64,000 nt of DNA from Oncomelania hupensis (GCA_036898135.1 CM072514.1:86359581-86423580); one strand, 5' to 3'. Shown: positions 25,776-38,015, counted from the stretch's first letter. A program made the numbers and translations. The notes: generated by a model not told the origin, from the letters alone.

Positions 25776-25985
25776 GAAAACACGCACACACACACACGCA
25801 CCCACCCACACACAAATGAATACACACGCATAAACACCCGCACGCACGCAAAACGCACATTCAAATGCACTCATATGCGCATGCACCTCCACACACACAC
25901 ACACATGCGCACACCTACACACACTGACACACACACATACATATATAGGGTAAATATAAGATTCAAGATTCAAAATCCTATTACA
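25776..25985. repeat. (CA)n tract and possible minus-strand retroposon tail
   Basis: Interrupted CA/GCAC repeats at 25783-25945. AAGATTCAAGATTCAAAATC at 25958 reads on the minus strand as a TTGAATC tail of a non-LTR element. Confidence 0.7.
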
Positions 25986-26583
25986 CCCCCGTTTGGCGTG
26001 TGAAAGATACAAAAACAATGGTAATTCAGTGGTAAAAAAATAAAGATAACATTACAAACATTGCCACGCTACTATGCAAAATATTGTCATTCGACCGACA
26101 TTGTTAATATTATTATTGTACGCCTTTGGTTCATTTTATAGCCTAAATTTATTCAGTCTTAGTAACACTTGATTTCTTTACCATAATATATTTATTACTG
26201 TATAAACACACGTACACATGCACACACACACACACATCCGAAAACACACACACACAACCACACACACACACACTACATTATTATTGCGTTGAAAACCAAT
26301 AAATAGATCCACGGTACATTTTGTATTCTAACGAATTTCAGAAAAGACTTCCATTATTACAGTTCATTCAGGTTGATTTAAAATATTTATATTTGAACAA
26401 AATATATAACGAAAAAATACGTAGAAAAGGAAATTTAGAAATAGATGAAATATAGATGAGATCTTGTTTCTCAGCAGCGAGATGGGTGCTTAAATTATTC
26501 ATGGGGCGGCAGAAGAGAGAAAAGAATTCGCAATCAATAATTCAGTAGCACTTTCAATAACCCATTCCTCATCTCTCATCCTC
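25986..26583. other. Unassigned AT-rich sequence
   Basis: AT-rich with a short CA repeat at 26213-26275. No gene supported. Confidence 0.45.
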
Positions 26584-26637
<54 letters not shown>

Positions 26638-26808
26638 TCTCTCGCTCTCGTCATACAATGTAGGTCTTGCTTCAAGCGTTGCCATTAAAATCTAGCGAGT
26701 CATACACCCAACTGTATTCATCATTATTAATCATTTTGTTCATATTTACTAACAGAGAAAAGAGATAGAGAGAGAGAGAGAGGAGAGGGAGGGAGAGAGA
26801 GAGAGACT
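26584..26808. repeat. (CT)n and (GA)n flanking one copy of a ~100-bp duplicated unique segment
   Basis: CT repeat at 26587-26632, a unique segment at about 26660-26762 (CTTGCTTCAAGCG...TTTGTTCATATTTAC), then GA repeat at 26762-26806. The unique segment recurs at 27405-27482. Confidence 0.85.
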
Positions 26809-26912
26809 TGAAACTTCGTTTTTTATTAGGGATTAAGATTTTACACTAATTTGAAACTCTTAGAGAGAAAGAGAGCCAGAGAGGGAAAGAGCCAGAAAAT
26901 CGGGAGAGAGAC

Positions 26913-27398
<486 letters not shown>

Positions 27399-27401
27399 GC
27401 C

Positions 27402-27488
27402 AAACCTTGCTTCAAGCGCTGCCATCAATATCTAACGAGTCATTATACCCTACTGTAATCATCACTTTGTTCATATTTACAACGCGAG
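27402..27488. repeat. Second copy of the ~100-bp duplicated segment
   Basis: Matches 26660-26762 with about 10-15% differences by eye, again followed by a GA-rich repeat. Confidence 0.8.
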
Positions 27489-28470
27489 AAGAGAGAGAGC
27501 CATAGAGAGACAGAGAGAGAGACAGAGAGACAGACAAACACAGAGAGACAGATAGAGAGGGAGACAGACACAGAGAGAGACAAACAAAGAGAGAGACAGA
27601 CACAGAGAGAGACAAAGAGAGAGACAGACAGAGAAAGAGATATACAGAGAGAGACAGACAGAGAAAGAGATATACAAACAGAGAGAGAGAGACATAGACA
27701 GAGAGAGAGACAGACAGAGAAAGAGATATACAAACAGAGAGACAGACAGAGAAAGAGATATACAAACAGAGAGAGACATAGACACAGAGAGAGACAGACA
27801 GAGAAAGAGATATACAAACAGAGAGAGACATAGACACAGAGAGAGAGACAGACAGAGAAAGAGATATACACACAGATATAGACAGAGAAAGAGATATACA
27901 CAGAGAGAGAGACAGAGAAAGAGATATACAAACAGAGAGACAGAGAGAGACATAGACACACAGAGAGAGACACAGAGGGAGACAACAGTCAGAGAAATAG
28001 ATATACACACAGAGAGACAGAGAAATACATAGACACACAGAGAGAGACGCACAGAGGGAGACAGAGATAGACACACAGAGAAAGAGATATACACACAGAG
28101 AGACACAGAGAGACATATACACACAGAGAGAGACACACAGAGGGAGACAAAGAGAGATAGACAGACAGAGAAAGAGATATACACACAGAGAGACACAGAC
28201 ATAGACACACAAAGAGAGACATAGACGCAGAGAGAGAGACATAGACAGACAGAGAAAGAAAGAGAGACAGACAGAGAAAGAGATATACACACAGAGAGAC
28301 ACAGAGAGAGACAGACACATAGAGACAATCAAAGTGAGACACAGAGAGAGACACACACACAGATAGAGACACAAATAGAGGAAAGACTTCAACACACAGA
28401 GATAGAGAAAGACATACAGACAGAGACAGACAGACAGAGAGACAGACAGACAGAGAGAGACAGAACAGAG
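27489..28470. repeat. ~1-kb purine-rich array, GAGACA/GAAAGAGATATACA higher-order repeat
   Basis: Degenerate units combine GAGAGACAGACAGAG with AAAGAGATATACACAC. The composite unit of roughly 35-45 bases recurs more than 15 times. The antisense Ser/Leu/Val-rich frames of up to 374 codons are repeat artefacts. Confidence 0.95.
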
Positions 28471-28854
28471 ATAGTGAAAGGAACGGACAGAGGGACGAAC
28501 GGACAGACAGTGAACCCGTAAGAACAATGCTAGCATGAGAAATCATAATGCTGATTATTACACATAAACTAGATATGAATATATTTACTACGAATAGTCA
28601 AAACAATCGAGTCACATCACACCCTCACCACAGGCACTGAAAACGTGGTCTGTTTTGTCTCTGAAGTAGTATCTTGGCTGATTCTTCTTCACAGACAAAA
28701 CGACACAAGTCCGGCGCCTGTGGTCTTCCTGTACATGCACAAAAACTTATATAAAAACCAATGCTTTTTTAAAATTTGAACGGTGAAAAATAAAGTTGTA
28801 GCGTTCAAACCTAGACAATCGTTAAAAATATAGTACACCAGTCTTAGACACACG
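28471..28854. other. Unassigned AT-rich sequence
   Basis: No gene supported. Confidence 0.45.
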
Positions 28855-29103
28855 TAATAAATACACCTCGATCATAGACACATAATACCTACAAATACAC
28901 ATAGCATCGACACATAATACAAATAAATACATCTAATTTAGACACACATAATTCATAAAGAAATAATACACCTAGCATAAACACACTTGATACACATAAA
29001 TACCTCTAGCGTAGACCCACACGATACATAAAAATACATCCAGCTTATGCACGCATAATCAATATTAATACACCTAGCTTAGACACACACAATATATAAC
29101 TAG
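28855..29103 (+). repeat. Degenerate ~36-bp minisatellite, left part
   Basis: Units resembling ACACCTAGCTTAGACACACA plus TAATACATAAAAAT, seven or so copies. It resumes at 30786, so it is split by the R repeat. Confidence 0.8.
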
Positions 29104-29406
29104 TTGGGCAAAGTCCATATGACTCACATGCTCCTTATGGAACTCGCAATATTTAACATGAAAATGAGTGCCCAGAAAAAACAAAATGAAATGGTGGCAT
29201 TAAAATGCAAATGCCGACTTTCATCTCATTGACCTCCGGCTGCAAATACACTCATGTACTATCCCCCCAAAAATGTTTTTATGCCCAAAAAAACCACCTG
29301 TGATCTTGAGATGACCTTGACCTTTAGTGACCTTGACTTTGGGATGACCTTGACCCTCACGCGATTTCTCATGCATGTGTGATCAAATAACTAAATGTTG
29401 TTGCAT

Positions 29407-29926
29407 CCTATCCAATCCCGTAACTCGAAAGTCGTTGGGGCACACCACAGATGATCGTTTAACCAGCGTGCTCCATCTTTCTCTGTCCTCAGCAACCCTC
29501 ATGGCTTCGCTCTGTGTCAAGCCAGTCCATTCTCGAATGTTGTCCCTCCACCTCTTTTTTTTGTCTCCCTCTTATTCTGCCTCCTTGCATTATGCCTCGC
29601 AGGATGGTCTTTGCGAGACCTGATGCGCTGGTAACGTGGCCATAATATCAGAGCACAGGCGCTTGTATCTGGACACGCGAGCGCCTATGCCTGGGAGACG
29701 CGTCACAGGCATAGGCGCTCGCGTGTCCAGAGGAGACGCGTCACAGGCATAGGCGCTCGCGTGTCCAGATACAAGCGCCTGTGCATCAGAGTTTCCGTTT
29801 CTTCACCACTGTTAGCAGGTCATCGTGTTGTCCATTGGCTTGTGTGAAGGTCTGTCGGACTTCGTCGTTGGTGATGTGCTGGGTATAGGAAATGCCCAGA
29901 AGTTTTCGTAGCACCTCATCTCATCA
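29407..29926 (-). mobile_element. RTE-like LINE 3' fragment with 10-bp TSD
   Basis: Minus-strand 3' end of the same LINE as 865-1796: CCTATCC tail remnant, CCCGTAACTCGAAAG, GATCGTTTAACCAGC and the KRWRDNIREW region. Perfect duplications GTTGTTGCAT flank it at 29397-29406 and 29927-29936, defining target-primed insertion into repeat R. It is interrupted by a foldback MITE at 29654-29783 and is far too short to code. Confidence 0.88.
29654..29783. mobile_element. 130-bp foldback MITE with perfect 40-bp inverted termini
   Basis: The first 40 bases (start CACAGGCGCTTGTATCTGG) are exactly the reverse complement of the last 40. Flanks TATCAGAG (29646-29653) and CATCAGAG (29784-29791) give an 8-bp duplication with one mismatch, or 7 bp perfect. 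The LINE into which it inserted reads uninterrupted in the other copies. Inside, a ~37-bp segment starting GGAGACGCGTCACAGGC is directly duplicated. The 8-bp duplication would fit hAT-type transposition; no transposase is present. Confidence 0.85.
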
Positions 29927-30207
29927 GTTGTTGCATACTAGGATTAAATAAACAGCCATTCCACTGTACGATGACTTATTTTTTGTATGTTTTAGCAAGG
30001 CTTAAAATGACTTTAACCTTCAAGATCAACGCAAAAACGGAGTACATATGAAAGAACAATCTATCCTCTCTAAATACAACAAATGTGGACTTTTTATCTC
30101 TTATAGTTTAGGGTCAAGGTCACTTCAAAATACCTATACTAACCGACTTTGGACAGCTCCAGTAACCTTGATCTTGGAGTGAGGTTGGCAAAATTTGCAT
30201 AGTATAT

Positions 30208-30404
30208 GCGGCAGGGATAGCTCAGTGGTCAGAGCGCACGACTTGTGTGAGTGCGTCTTGGGCGACGTGGGTTCGAATCCTGACTTCAGCAAACTATTTT
30301 GTGATTGCTGGATATTACGGGCCAGCGCCTTGAGAAGCTCTCTGAGCCTGTAAGTCCCACTTTTTAAAGTTTTTTTTTTTTTTTTTTTTTTTTTTTCTTT
30401 CTTT
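30208..30404 (+). mobile_element. tRNA-derived SINE family S1, copy 1
   Basis: Pol III A box TAGCTCAGTGG (30218-30228) and B box GGGTTCGAATCC (about 30269-30280) in a tRNA-like head. A body follows with CAGCGCCTTGAGAAGCTC (the 3' domain shared with S2), then a T-rich tail. Inserted within repeat R. The same family is at 33248-33430 in inverse orientation. Confidence 0.88.
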
Positions 30405-30785
30405 CATTGATATATATCATGCTTCAAAGAATCTAAGTTCAATATTATTAACCTATTTTTTTTTAAAAAAGTGAAATTTCGTGAGAAATTATCATTTTTT
30501 GACAAGCATTTGATGGCCCTGTGACCTTGACCTTGAAGTGAAATAATTTATTCACTGATCCTTTATGAGGTCTCATGGGTAAACACTATCTTTCTAAGTT
30601 TGGTTGTGATAGTTGAAATAGTTCTGAATACATAGCCACTTTAAAGTTTTTACACAGACAGACGGCGAACAGACGGACGGAAATTTTTTTTCGATATTAT
30701 TTAAAACTAATCTCGTACAGATTTGCAAAAATCTTCAAATTTTGTTGGGGGAATGAATACATGAACTCACATTGCTATTCACGAG

Positions 30786-30905
30786 TCAAACATGCATCTA
30801 GCAAAGACACACTACATACATAAAAATACACCTAGTTTATAGTCACACATATAAATCAAAAATACACCTAAAGAAGACAAACATCATAAATACAGGTTTA
30901 AGACA
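30786..30905 (+). repeat. Degenerate ~36-bp minisatellite, right part
   Basis: Continues the 28855-29103 array with units such as CATAAAAATACACCTAG. Confidence 0.75.
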
Positions 30906-31131
30906 GTGAGCAACAACAGACAAACATGTTTGAGTCAAACAATCGTTATTTTGGCAGTTGCATACAATACTTGAAATGAATTATGTACATGTACAATTCA
31001 AAGACGTAACCACAATAAATAAACAATTTAAAACGCAGCTGTTTTGTTGTTCAAGGTACATAATTATACACATCACTGCATAGCACCTAAGTTATTTAAT
31101 ATCTCATGCACAGTAACAGGAAGTATGTACA

Positions 31132-31189
<58 letters not shown>

Positions 31190-31436
31190 GTATCTATAAG
31201 CCGCTTTTGACTATTAAAAATATACAGTTCAAAGTGCACAAAAGATAGTTATGAATATTGAGCATTCACACTGCTTTGCCATTTAAGGTAAATAATTTAT
31301 GAACATTAGACTATTGTTTTCTGTTGAGCACCTATAAGACAGTCTTTAATATATATACTTATAATATTAAACTTCCGGGTATTATATCAGAATACGATAG
31401 CTTGTTTCATATAGCGTTACATAATCAAAGACCAAA
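30906..31436. repeat. AT-rich sequence with (CTA)n at 31132-31189
   Basis: About 57 bases of pure CTA triplets in otherwise unassigned AT-rich sequence. No gene supported. Confidence 0.7.
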
Positions 31437-31616
31437 AAGAACATGTTACATACCTTAAAGACCAAAAAGAACATGTTACATACCTTAAAGAACAAAAAGA
31501 ACATGTTACATACCTTAAAGAACAAAAAGAACATGTTACATACCTTAAAGAACAAAAAGAACATGTTACATACCTTAAAGAACAAAAAGAATATGTTACA
31601 TACCTTAAAGAAACGT
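31428..31616 (+). repeat. 30-bp minisatellite, ~6 copies
   Basis: Near-perfect units of ACATGTTACATACCTTAAAG plus AACAAAAAGA in immediate tandem, with no spacers. The frame encoding repeated LHTLKNKKNM is an artefact of a 30-bp (in-frame) unit. Confidence 0.93.
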
Positions 31617-31679
31617 TACATAACTAAACTCGACGGAAATAACAATGCTGGAGCTTTCGGGGGCGTACTTCAATTTTAA

Positions 31680-32499
31680 ATTAGGGTGTAAGATTATTTC
31701 AAATTTAAATTGTTAAATGAATTTTATTATATTTGTATACCCACGCGTGAGAATAAAGTGGTCTCAAAAATCACATGTTCGCAAACATACATACAAATAA
31801 CATGTTGAACTGAAATGAAAATTGTAAAACAGAACTAGGCCGACATTTGGGGTTTTAATCTTTTGGGTTGAAAATAAAAATCATGAAAATCCGCCACGAA
31901 GATTTAGTGTAACAAGCTTGCCAGAAGATCTGCAGACAAACGCCTCAATAATTCACCCTACCTCGGCCCCTCAAGTCCGGTCATATAAAAAAAAAATTTT
32001 CATTTCCATTGACTGGGCTCAATCTAGCAAATTAAGGGCTGCATAATTCAGAGGGCCATGCAAGAGTGTGGGGGACGGAGATAAATAAATGACGACCTCA
32101 ATCGGCAGGATGGAAGGTAGACAACGTCAACAAACCCAAAAAAGAAAAAAAAAGCTGTCATCTCATCATCAGCTTTCCTCTCATCTATTATTCATGCTGT
32201 CTAAACCACGCCGACGGCACTCTTAATAAACACAACCCATCGCCACACCCTCTGATGACAATATCCTAACCTTACCCCCTCCCCCCGAAACTTAAACCAA
32301 CACTTCCCCGAGCCTTATCTACTACTACCAAATCTTACCGAACCCGCTCTAACCTGTGCTGACTTTAACCTTAACTCCCCCGTAACTTTTACCCACCCTA
32401 GCATAAACCCAACAAACAATCGTACTATACAGCCTAAACCCAACCGAACCAACCCTTACTACCACAAGACAATGTTAACATTACCCACATTCACACCTA
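31680..32499. other. Unassigned; strand-asymmetric C/A-rich part at 32210-32480
   Basis: Nothing recognised as a gene. The last 250 bases are strongly C and A rich on the + strand with TAACC/CCTAA-like words, without regular periodicity. Confidence 0.4.
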
Positions 32500-32962
32500 T
32501 GCCCTGTGGGTTCGGGCACTAAATAGAAGAGACCCAATGTTTCCCGGCGTGTCGTAGATCGTAAGAGGCGACTAACAGGGGTGATGTTAGCACGGCATCA
32601 GGACGGAGGTAATACGTGTGCTACTGATGGACAACTTAGCAAGATCCGCACGAGAAACACATCGTCAAAGGAACATGGAAAATCAGGACCCTAACTGTGG
32701 AGGGAAAATTAGAAGAATTGGTCCACGAGCTAGACCAACATCGATGGAACGATTTAGGTATCAGCGAACTGCGCTGGAAAAGCCTAGATAAAACAACGAC
32801 CGAAAAAGGCCACAAGCTTTATTTCAGCGGTAGAGACGACAGGCACGAACACGGCGTTGGATTCTTGGTCCAAAGAGACATTCTAGCCACAGTCATGGGT
32901 TGCCGCCCAGTCTACAGTAGACTCATTACCATCAGTCAAAGAGCAGCCCCTTTCAAAATCAC
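32500..32962 (+). mobile_element. RTE-like LINE copy L4, 5' region and endonuclease start
   Basis: TTTCCCGGCGTGTCGTAGATCG introduces a region homologous to the 5' part of the minus-strand copy at 54893-56500. The frame from 32640 encodes the start of an AP-endonuclease-like domain (GTWKIRTLTVEGKLEEL, ISELRWKSL, RHEHGVGFLVQRDI). It is interrupted at 32963 by the solo LTR and continues at 34641. ATCAC at 32958-32962 is the left target duplication. Confidence 0.88.
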
Positions 32963-34640
32963 TGTAACAAGAGCCGAGATTTATACACAGCACCTTTTAA
33001 GCTTTTGCCTTGTTTAGTCAGCTGTAACATTAAGGTTAATGTTAGGCTGCAGCAGACGATACAAGTTCACGGTAAGGATACACAGTTGTATACGGACGAT
33101 AGCGCAGTATAGTGACATCATCCAGCTTACGTTAGAGCTCATCGAATTTACAGCCAATCGGGACACAGAGAGAATAGGTATACCGGTTCTCCCTGGTTCA
33201 GGCTGATAGCTTAGGAGAGTCATTCGCTGATCAACGTGCCTAAGAGTAAAAAGAAAGAAAGAGATTTCTCTTATATAGCGCACTTACAAGCTCTGGGAGC
33301 TTCTCAAGGCGCTGGTCCGTAATATCCAGCAATCAAAAAATAGTTTGCTGAAGTCAGGATTCAAACCCACGTCGCCCAAGATGCACTCACACAAGTCGCG
33401 CGCTCTGACCACTGGGCTATCCCTGCCGTCAACAGTACACAGCTACACTCTAGCAGAAATCTCTCCACTGACAGACTAGGAAAGCAGGACGTGTTGAAAA
33501 CTCGATTCAATCAAGTTAGCCATGGCCTGACATTGTCAAAGAGGTAAATGAACATACTTTTGTTTCATCGTGATGTCTTGATATTATTGTTGAATTATGT
33601 TTGTGCAATTTGCCATGTTTAGAATTGAATTGTTAGTCCAACGTTGCGTGACCACGTGGCAAAACACGACCGGGTTTGACGCCATGTTGTATTCCGTACG
33701 GACCCACTGTTGATTAACCTATATGTATGCTTGCAGACCAGTGGCTGTACCAGAGGATGTGTATAATATTAATTAATTCTCTATGTGTGTAGTTAGCCAT
33801 GATTTATATTTATATATGTATAGGAAATTAGAGTGGAGATTCCAGTGGACCACGGACTTAGCAGAATGTTTGTCGCTTATATATAGAGATGTGGAGCTAA
33901 TCACTCAGGGCTACTTCGGCCTTCAGTGAGACGCTCTGCACACACCTAGTATACAGGGTTGTGCAGAATTTTGTCTCATATGTTACAGACGAGCAGGCAT
34001 TGTATCGTGAGCCCAACCAGACGAAAGACAAGAACACGTCGTCGCTGAACGTTGGCCTGCCAGGTATCTCAAGAAATGAGCAAAGAGAGCCCACCAGTCT
34101 AGCAACAAGGAGACGAATCCACAACAACAAGGCTTATCAAGGAAGCAACCACAACACAGCACCTCAAACCTTAGCTAAGTGACTTTGGTATCAGTGCATC
34201 AAACCTGTATCTACGGACCACAGTAGTCCACTCTTCCAGAACTCTGACCCTTAAGGCAGAAAGCAACCAGTACCCAATGATGATAAAGTAGCTGCATAGA
34301 CTTATTAAGAAGCGAACCAGTCCGAGAGACATTTGAACTTTTAAGTTAGTATCGTACTTCGCAGATCGTGTATAGAGTAGAGGAAATAAATGTGTGATAT
34401 TCACTATTATCAAGTGGCTGGACTACCTATGTTTCATAGCCGTGTGAGAGCTAGTGTGACAGTGATCTTTTACCATTTTTCTTTCTATCTCTGTACCCCA
34501 GCCTAAACACAGACCGACCTAAACAAATAAATGTATTAAGTAGAGTCACAGGGAGATTTACTAGCGATCCCCACAGACTTAAGACGAGTGGGTAATAGAA
34601 TCCATTGTTCAGAGCCAGCACCAATAGACCCACCGTCATA
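32963..34640 (+). mobile_element. Solo LTR, ~1.5-kb family, copy A
   Basis: Begins TGTAACAAGAG and ends CACCGTCATA (terminal CA changed to TA), flanked by perfect 5-bp duplications ATCAC at 32958-32962 and 34641-34645. The LINE endonuclease frame reads on across it. It shares almost its whole length with 39320-40942 and carries an S1 SINE in inverse orientation at 33248-33430. Without the SINE it is about 1.49 kb. No internal retroelement coding sequence is present. Confidence 0.9.
33248..33430 (-). mobile_element. tRNA-derived SINE family S1, copy 2
   Basis: On the minus strand: TAGCCCAGTGG A box (33409-33419), GGGTTTGAATCC B box (about 33357-33368), then CAGCGCCTTGAGAAGCTC and the 3' end GCGCTATATAAGAGAAATC with an A/AAAG tail. 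It lies within solo LTR copy A and is absent from LTR copy B. Confidence 0.9.
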
Positions 34641-37010
34641 ATCACCATCATTCAGGCCTATGCCTCAACATCAGACTATGACGACAGCGAAGTGGAGTAT
34701 TTCTATGAACATCTACAGGCTGTCCTTGACCAAGTGCCGAAGATGGAAATAGTCATAGTGCAAGGCGACTGGAATGCCAAGGTTGGCCAAGATGCGCACC
34801 ACAACTGGGGAGACATGTGGACCACACTGCAACAACGAGACAAATTACATGGGTCTGAGACTCTTGGAGTTTGCAAGATACAGCAATCTGATACTGGCAA
34901 ACACGCTTGGTCTCCACAAAACATCCAGACGATGGACATGGCACAGTCCGGCGGGGATCATCACAACCAGATTGACTACATCATGCTCATGACACGCTTC
35001 AGATCAAGCATCAACATTGGCAGAATACGCACTTTTCTATGAGCAGAAATCGGAAGTGACCACGATCTCATGATGACGTCCTTCTGGCTCCATATGAAGA
35101 GAGTAAACACAGCAAAGTGCACTAGACTGAAGTTCGACCTGGACAAACTGCAAGACCCGGAGGTGGCAGAAATATTTCAAGCCACTATTGGAGGGAAATT
35201 TGCACCACTGCTCATTTTGGGAGCTGGTGGAGTATATGTCCACACCATGACCACCACCTTCAACTCTGCTGTGACGGATGCCGCCACGGAGATCCTTGGC
35301 AAGCACCGACCAAAGAAGAAGCCGTTGATCACACCTGAACTTTTGGATCTGTGTGATAAACGAAGAGAGATGAAAAAGAAAAATAACATCTCACATTAAG
35401 CTGATGCGCACCGAAAAATTAACAATGGCATCTGAAAAGGCATGCGCACTGCAAAGGAGAACTGGATAGAAGATCAATGCCGGAAATAGAGAACAGTCTG
35501 AACAAGAACAAAAGCAAGAAGGCCTACCAGAGTGTGAAGCGGCTGACAAGTGTTAAACAGCCCAAGGTCTCCACAATCCAAAGCAAGTCTGGTATATGAC
35601 TTACAGGAACAAGAAGAATTGGATAGATGGACCTTTACAACCACACACCAAACGGAGACCCATCAGTTATAGCTGATCCCCATAACAGAAAAGAATAAGA
35701 AATCCTCCCTATTCTCATAGAAGAAGTTGAGGCAGCAGTGCATTCACTGAAGAAAGGGAAGTCAGCGGGAGTGGACAACATACCAGCGGAATTGCTTCAT
35801 GCAGGAGGAGAAGCGATGATTGATTATCTGTAATCACCATTATCTGTAATAAGATCTGGCAGAGTGTGGAGTGGCCAACACCATGGACACAGTCGCTTGT
35901 CATCACTCTTCCCAAAAAAGGTAACCTTCAGGAGTGTGAAAATTACTGAACCATCAGCCTCATCAGCCATTCCAGCAAAGTTCTTCTGAAAATAATATTC
36001 AACAGGTTCAAACCCCAAGCTGAACAAATCAATAGCTGAAGAACAAGCAGTATGCAGGGCAGGGCGAAGTACCACTAACAGATTTTCAACCTCAGAATAA
36101 TCTGCGAGAAATACCTACAGCACCAACAACATCTCTATCATTTGTTTGTAGACTTCAAGAAAGCGTTTGACCGAGTCTGACATGCAGTTCTGTGGGCAAA
36201 CATGAGAGTGTACATCAGCCCTAAAATTATTGAAGTCATCAAAACTTGTATGACAAGGCAACCAGTGCAGTCCTCCACAACAGCGCCATCGGAAGCTGGT
36301 TCATAAAAAACAATCGATGTGCGTCAAGGATGCCTACTCTCTCCAACAAGCTTTTTAACATCTTCCTGGAGCGCATCATGTCAGACGCCCTTCCAGATCA
36401 CGAAGGCACAGTCAGCATAGGGGGTAGAGCAATCTCCAACCTCCGTTTTGCGGATGACATTGATGGATTGGCTGGAGGGGAACAAGAACTTGAACAGATG
36501 GTACAGAATCTTGACACCACCTCCAGAGCCTATGGAATGGAAATAAGTGCAGAGAAGACCAAAATGATGACCAACGACACCAATGGCATCAACATGGACA
36601 TCAAAGTCCAAGGCCAATCCCTCAACACAGTGCATAGCTTCACATATTTTTAGGAGCCATTATATCAGACATTTGGTCCCGACAGGAAGTCCTCTCCAGG
36701 ATCGCACAAACAACTGCTGCCCTGACAAGGTTGAAGGCCATAGAAAAAGACAGGACCATCAGTCTACATTCCAAGGTAAGGCTGCTGCGCTCCCTTGTCA
36801 TCTCCATCTTCCTATACGCCTGCGAATCATGGATCCTCATAGCAGATCTACAACGAAGAATACAAAGCATGGAGATGAGGTGCTACAGAAGACTTCTGTG
36901 CATTTCCTATACCCACCACAGCACCAACGACAAAGTCCGATAGAGCATCACACAAGCCATTAGACATCACGAATGACACGATCACAGTAGTGAAGAAACG
37001 GAAACTCACT
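34641..37010 (+). mobile_element. RTE-like LINE copy L4, endonuclease to RT (decayed)
   Basis: Continues the LINE after LTR copy A. The endonuclease part shows IIQAYASTSDYDDSEVEYFY, QGDWNAKVG, DHHNQIDYIM and a GSDHDLM motif beyond a stop near 35040. A second frame (35070-35399) covers the linker with ATIGGKFAPL. RT blocks follow in changing frames: KKGKSAGVDNIPAELL near 35750, FVDFKKAFDRV near 36145, and the catalytic FADDIDGLAGG at about 36440. Several stops and frameshifts make it a pseudogene. It stops resembling the LINE at about 37010. Confidence 0.88.
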
Positions 37011-37261
37011 GTTAAGCCTCATCAAATCCATCCTAACCCAAAACAAAGTCTAATAATAAAATAATCTGTCCGTAACTAGCGTCTGTTGTTGTTGTTGTTG
37101 TTGTTGGAAGCCGACCGTACGACAGTGACTAAGCTTATTCCTGTTGACCAATGTCCACCTTGTTGGCCGTGCACCATGCTCACAGACTGTGTGGGGTGCA
37201 TGGTCACAACTATGGTATAGGATTACTGGCTATATCGTCTTTTCGTAAGCTTATAGGACCT

Positions 37262-37605
37262 ATAGGACAAGACGATGACATGCCCACAGTGGTGAAGAAA
37301 CGGAATCTCCGATGGTTATGGCCACGTCATCAGAGCATCAGTCCTTGCAAAGACCATCCTGCAAGGCACGGTGTAAGGAGGCAGAAGAAGAGGGAGACAG
37401 AAAAAGAGGTGGGAGGACAACATATGAGACTGGACTGGTTTGACACTGAGCGATGCCATGAGGGTTGTTCAGGACTGAGGAAGATGGGGTACGCTGGTTA
37501 AACGATCATCTGTGGTGCCCCAACGACCTTCGAGTTACGGGATAGGATGGGATAGGATAGGATAGGATAGGATTGGATAGGACAAAATAGGATAGGATTT
37601 AGCGA
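37262..37605 (+). mobile_element. RTE-like LINE 3' end with long (GGATA)n tail
   Basis: Starts again inside the GQDDDM...VVKKRNLRW region already present just before 37010, so it is a second 3' fragment or a duplication. It reads to CAACGACC and TTCGAGTTACGGGATAGGAT, followed by about 60 bases of GGATA pentamers. Confidence 0.87.
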
Positions 37606-37659
37606 TAAGCGTAATACATGCCCTATAGAAATTGCTCATACTATAATTTTACATTTATT

Positions 37660-37765
37660 TACTCGTTCTTATATAGCGCTGTTCCAGCTTAGGAGCAACT
37701 CAAGGCGCTGCCCGATATAGGAACAAACTCCAACCACTCGAGCCGCCCACATGCCAGCTTTTGAT
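37660..37765 (-). mobile_element. SINE family S2 remnant
   Basis: TATATAGCGCTGTTCCAGC, CTCAAGGCGCTGCCCGAT and GCCGCCCACATGCC match the S2 3' half in inverse orientation. Confidence 0.7.
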
Positions 37766-38015
37766 GGTTAATGGCAGTATCGTTTAACATAATACTTGAA
37801 GGTTAATGTAAGTATCGTTTAACATATACATATATCGTTTAACATATACATATATCTATAATACTTGATGGTTAATGTAAGTATCGTTTAACATATACAT
37901 ATATCTATAATACTTGATGGTTAATGTAAGTATCGTTTAACATATACATATATCTATAATACTTGATGGTTAATGTAAGTATCGTTTAACATATACATTA
38001 TATCTATAATACTTG
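37766..38015 (+). repeat. ~49-bp minisatellite, ~5 copies
   Basis: Units containing GATGGTTAATGTAAGTATCG, TTTAACATATACATATATC and TATAATACTT; the first two are shortened. Confidence 0.9.

Larger units (their letters stand above)
29104..30785 (+). mobile_element. Dispersed repeat R, copy 1 (itself interrupted)
   Basis: Corresponds in inverse orientation to 56510-57495. Shared blocks include ATATGACTCACATGCT, CCTTGACC-rich stretches, TTTAGGGTCAAGG, GACCTTGAAGTGAAAT and TTATGAGGTCTCATGGG. It is interrupted by an RTE LINE (29407-29926) and a tRNA-SINE (30208-30404). It carries many AAGGTCA/TGACCTT motifs. The right end near 30650-30700 has GACAGACGG repeats. No coding frame was recognised. Confidence 0.7.

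Noticed and set aside
24757..26018. Poly-Ser, poly-Phe, poly-Lys and poly-Glu frames
   Set aside because: Artefacts of CTT/GAA triplets read in different frames.
27412..28546. 374-codon minus-strand Ser/Leu/Val/Cys-rich frame
   Set aside because: It lies entirely in the GAGACA-type purine array; several frames of the same strand are open and equally repetitive, as expected for a repeat.
30208..30290. A functional tRNA gene
   Set aside because: A and B boxes are present, but the acceptor ends do not pair as in a tRNA and the sequence continues into a SINE body repeated at 33248-33430.
31428..31616. Regular 30-bp repeats as a CRISPR-like array
   Set aside because: Units are immediately adjacent with no spacers, and the sequence is eukaryotic; it is a minisatellite.
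32963..34640. The 1.5-kb repeat as a DNA transposon
   Set aside because: Ends are TG...CA with 5-bp duplications and no long inverted termini, which fits an LTR better.
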